From: Firmicutes bacterium UBA3871
Lineage (GTDB): Bacteria > Bacillota > Clostridia > Peptostreptococcales > Anaerovoracaceae
Assembly: GCA_002392265.1 (NCBI GenBank)
Contig: DGGP01000066.1
Span: 1-13,398 of the forward strand
DNA length: 13,398 nucleotides
Direction of reading: 5' to 3'
The position numbers and the translations under genes are program-made. Under the pieces are notes generated by a model, which worked only from the letters and a program-made list of their open reading frames with translations, made no database searches and was not told the DNA's origin. This document shows positions 13,332 to 13,398 of the stretch, one piece after another. The number at the start of each line of letters is the position of its first letter. Positions within the stretch are counted from its first letter, which is position 1.

Positions 13332-13398
13332 ATGGAAGAACAAATCAAAGAAGTACTCGAAGGTATCAGACCTTTTCTGCAGAGAGACGGCGGAGACA
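13332..13398 (+). CDS. NFU / NifU C-terminal-domain protein (3' end missing)
   Basis: Only 22 codons are visible before the window ends. MEEQIKEVLEGIRPFLQRDG is the typical start of NifU C-terminal-domain (NFU) proteins, small iron-sulphur cluster scaffolds or carriers that hold a 4Fe-4S cluster through a CxxC motif, which would lie beyond the edge. AAGGAG at 13319-13324 is 7 bases before the ATG. It starts 26 bases after the second binding-protein gene with no visible terminator between them, so some read-through from the transporter operon is possible, though the functions are unrelated. Confidence 0.8.
   Translation, partial: MEEQIKEVLEGIRPFLQRDGGD

Overview
This window looks like a chromosomal segment of an anaerobic, Gram-positive-type Bacillota, probably class Clostridia. 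I infer this from strong AGGAGG-type ribosome binding sites, sigma-A promoters with 17-base spacers, S-layer homology (SLH) repeats, lipoprotein-anchored solute-binding proteins and the absence of outer-membrane functions. A member of Clostridiales family XIII or a neighbouring group would fit, but I cannot settle this without a search.

The left part (1 to about 4660) looks like accessory DNA: more AT-rich and made of surface, ATPase and unknown genes, all on the + strand. It holds the 3' part of a secreted transglutaminase-like protein with three SLH repeats, an unrecognised 303-residue soluble protein, a secreted protein with a C-terminal membrane anchor, an AAA/DUF4143 ATPase, and a small helical protein. 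A non-coding gap in front of the ATPase carries three copies of a roughly 20-base motif spaced exactly 33 bp apart.

Between 4671 and 5734 sits an apparently intact 1064-bp insertion sequence of the IS481 type with one DDE transposase on the - strand. It is bounded by imperfect terminal inverted repeats and by a perfect 26-bp direct repeat. That repeat contains the last codons and stop of the small upstream gene, so the insertion left the gene whole. It lies a few bases from the promoter of the next gene.

The right part (5803 onward) is more GC-rich and looks like core genome. A membrane-anchored NodB-type polysaccharide deacetylase is preceded by a near-consensus promoter so close to its ATG that the mRNA should be leaderless or nearly so, and a hairpin terminator follows it. 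Next comes a complete branched-chain amino acid type (HAAT family) ABC importer: binding lipoprotein, hairpin, two permeases (LivH, LivM), two ATPases (LivG, LivF), then a second, divergent binding lipoprotein. The first binding-protein gene has its own strong promoter, a good ribosome binding site and biased codons, and the intergenic hairpin after it probably keeps binding protein in excess over membrane parts. The window ends in the first 22 codons of an NFU/NifU C-terminal-domain iron-sulphur scaffold gene.

The items most worth a second look are the 33-bp-periodic repeats before the ATPase, the unusually long target duplication of the insertion sequence, the leaderless deacetylase promoter, and the cluster of unknown and surface genes at the left edge.
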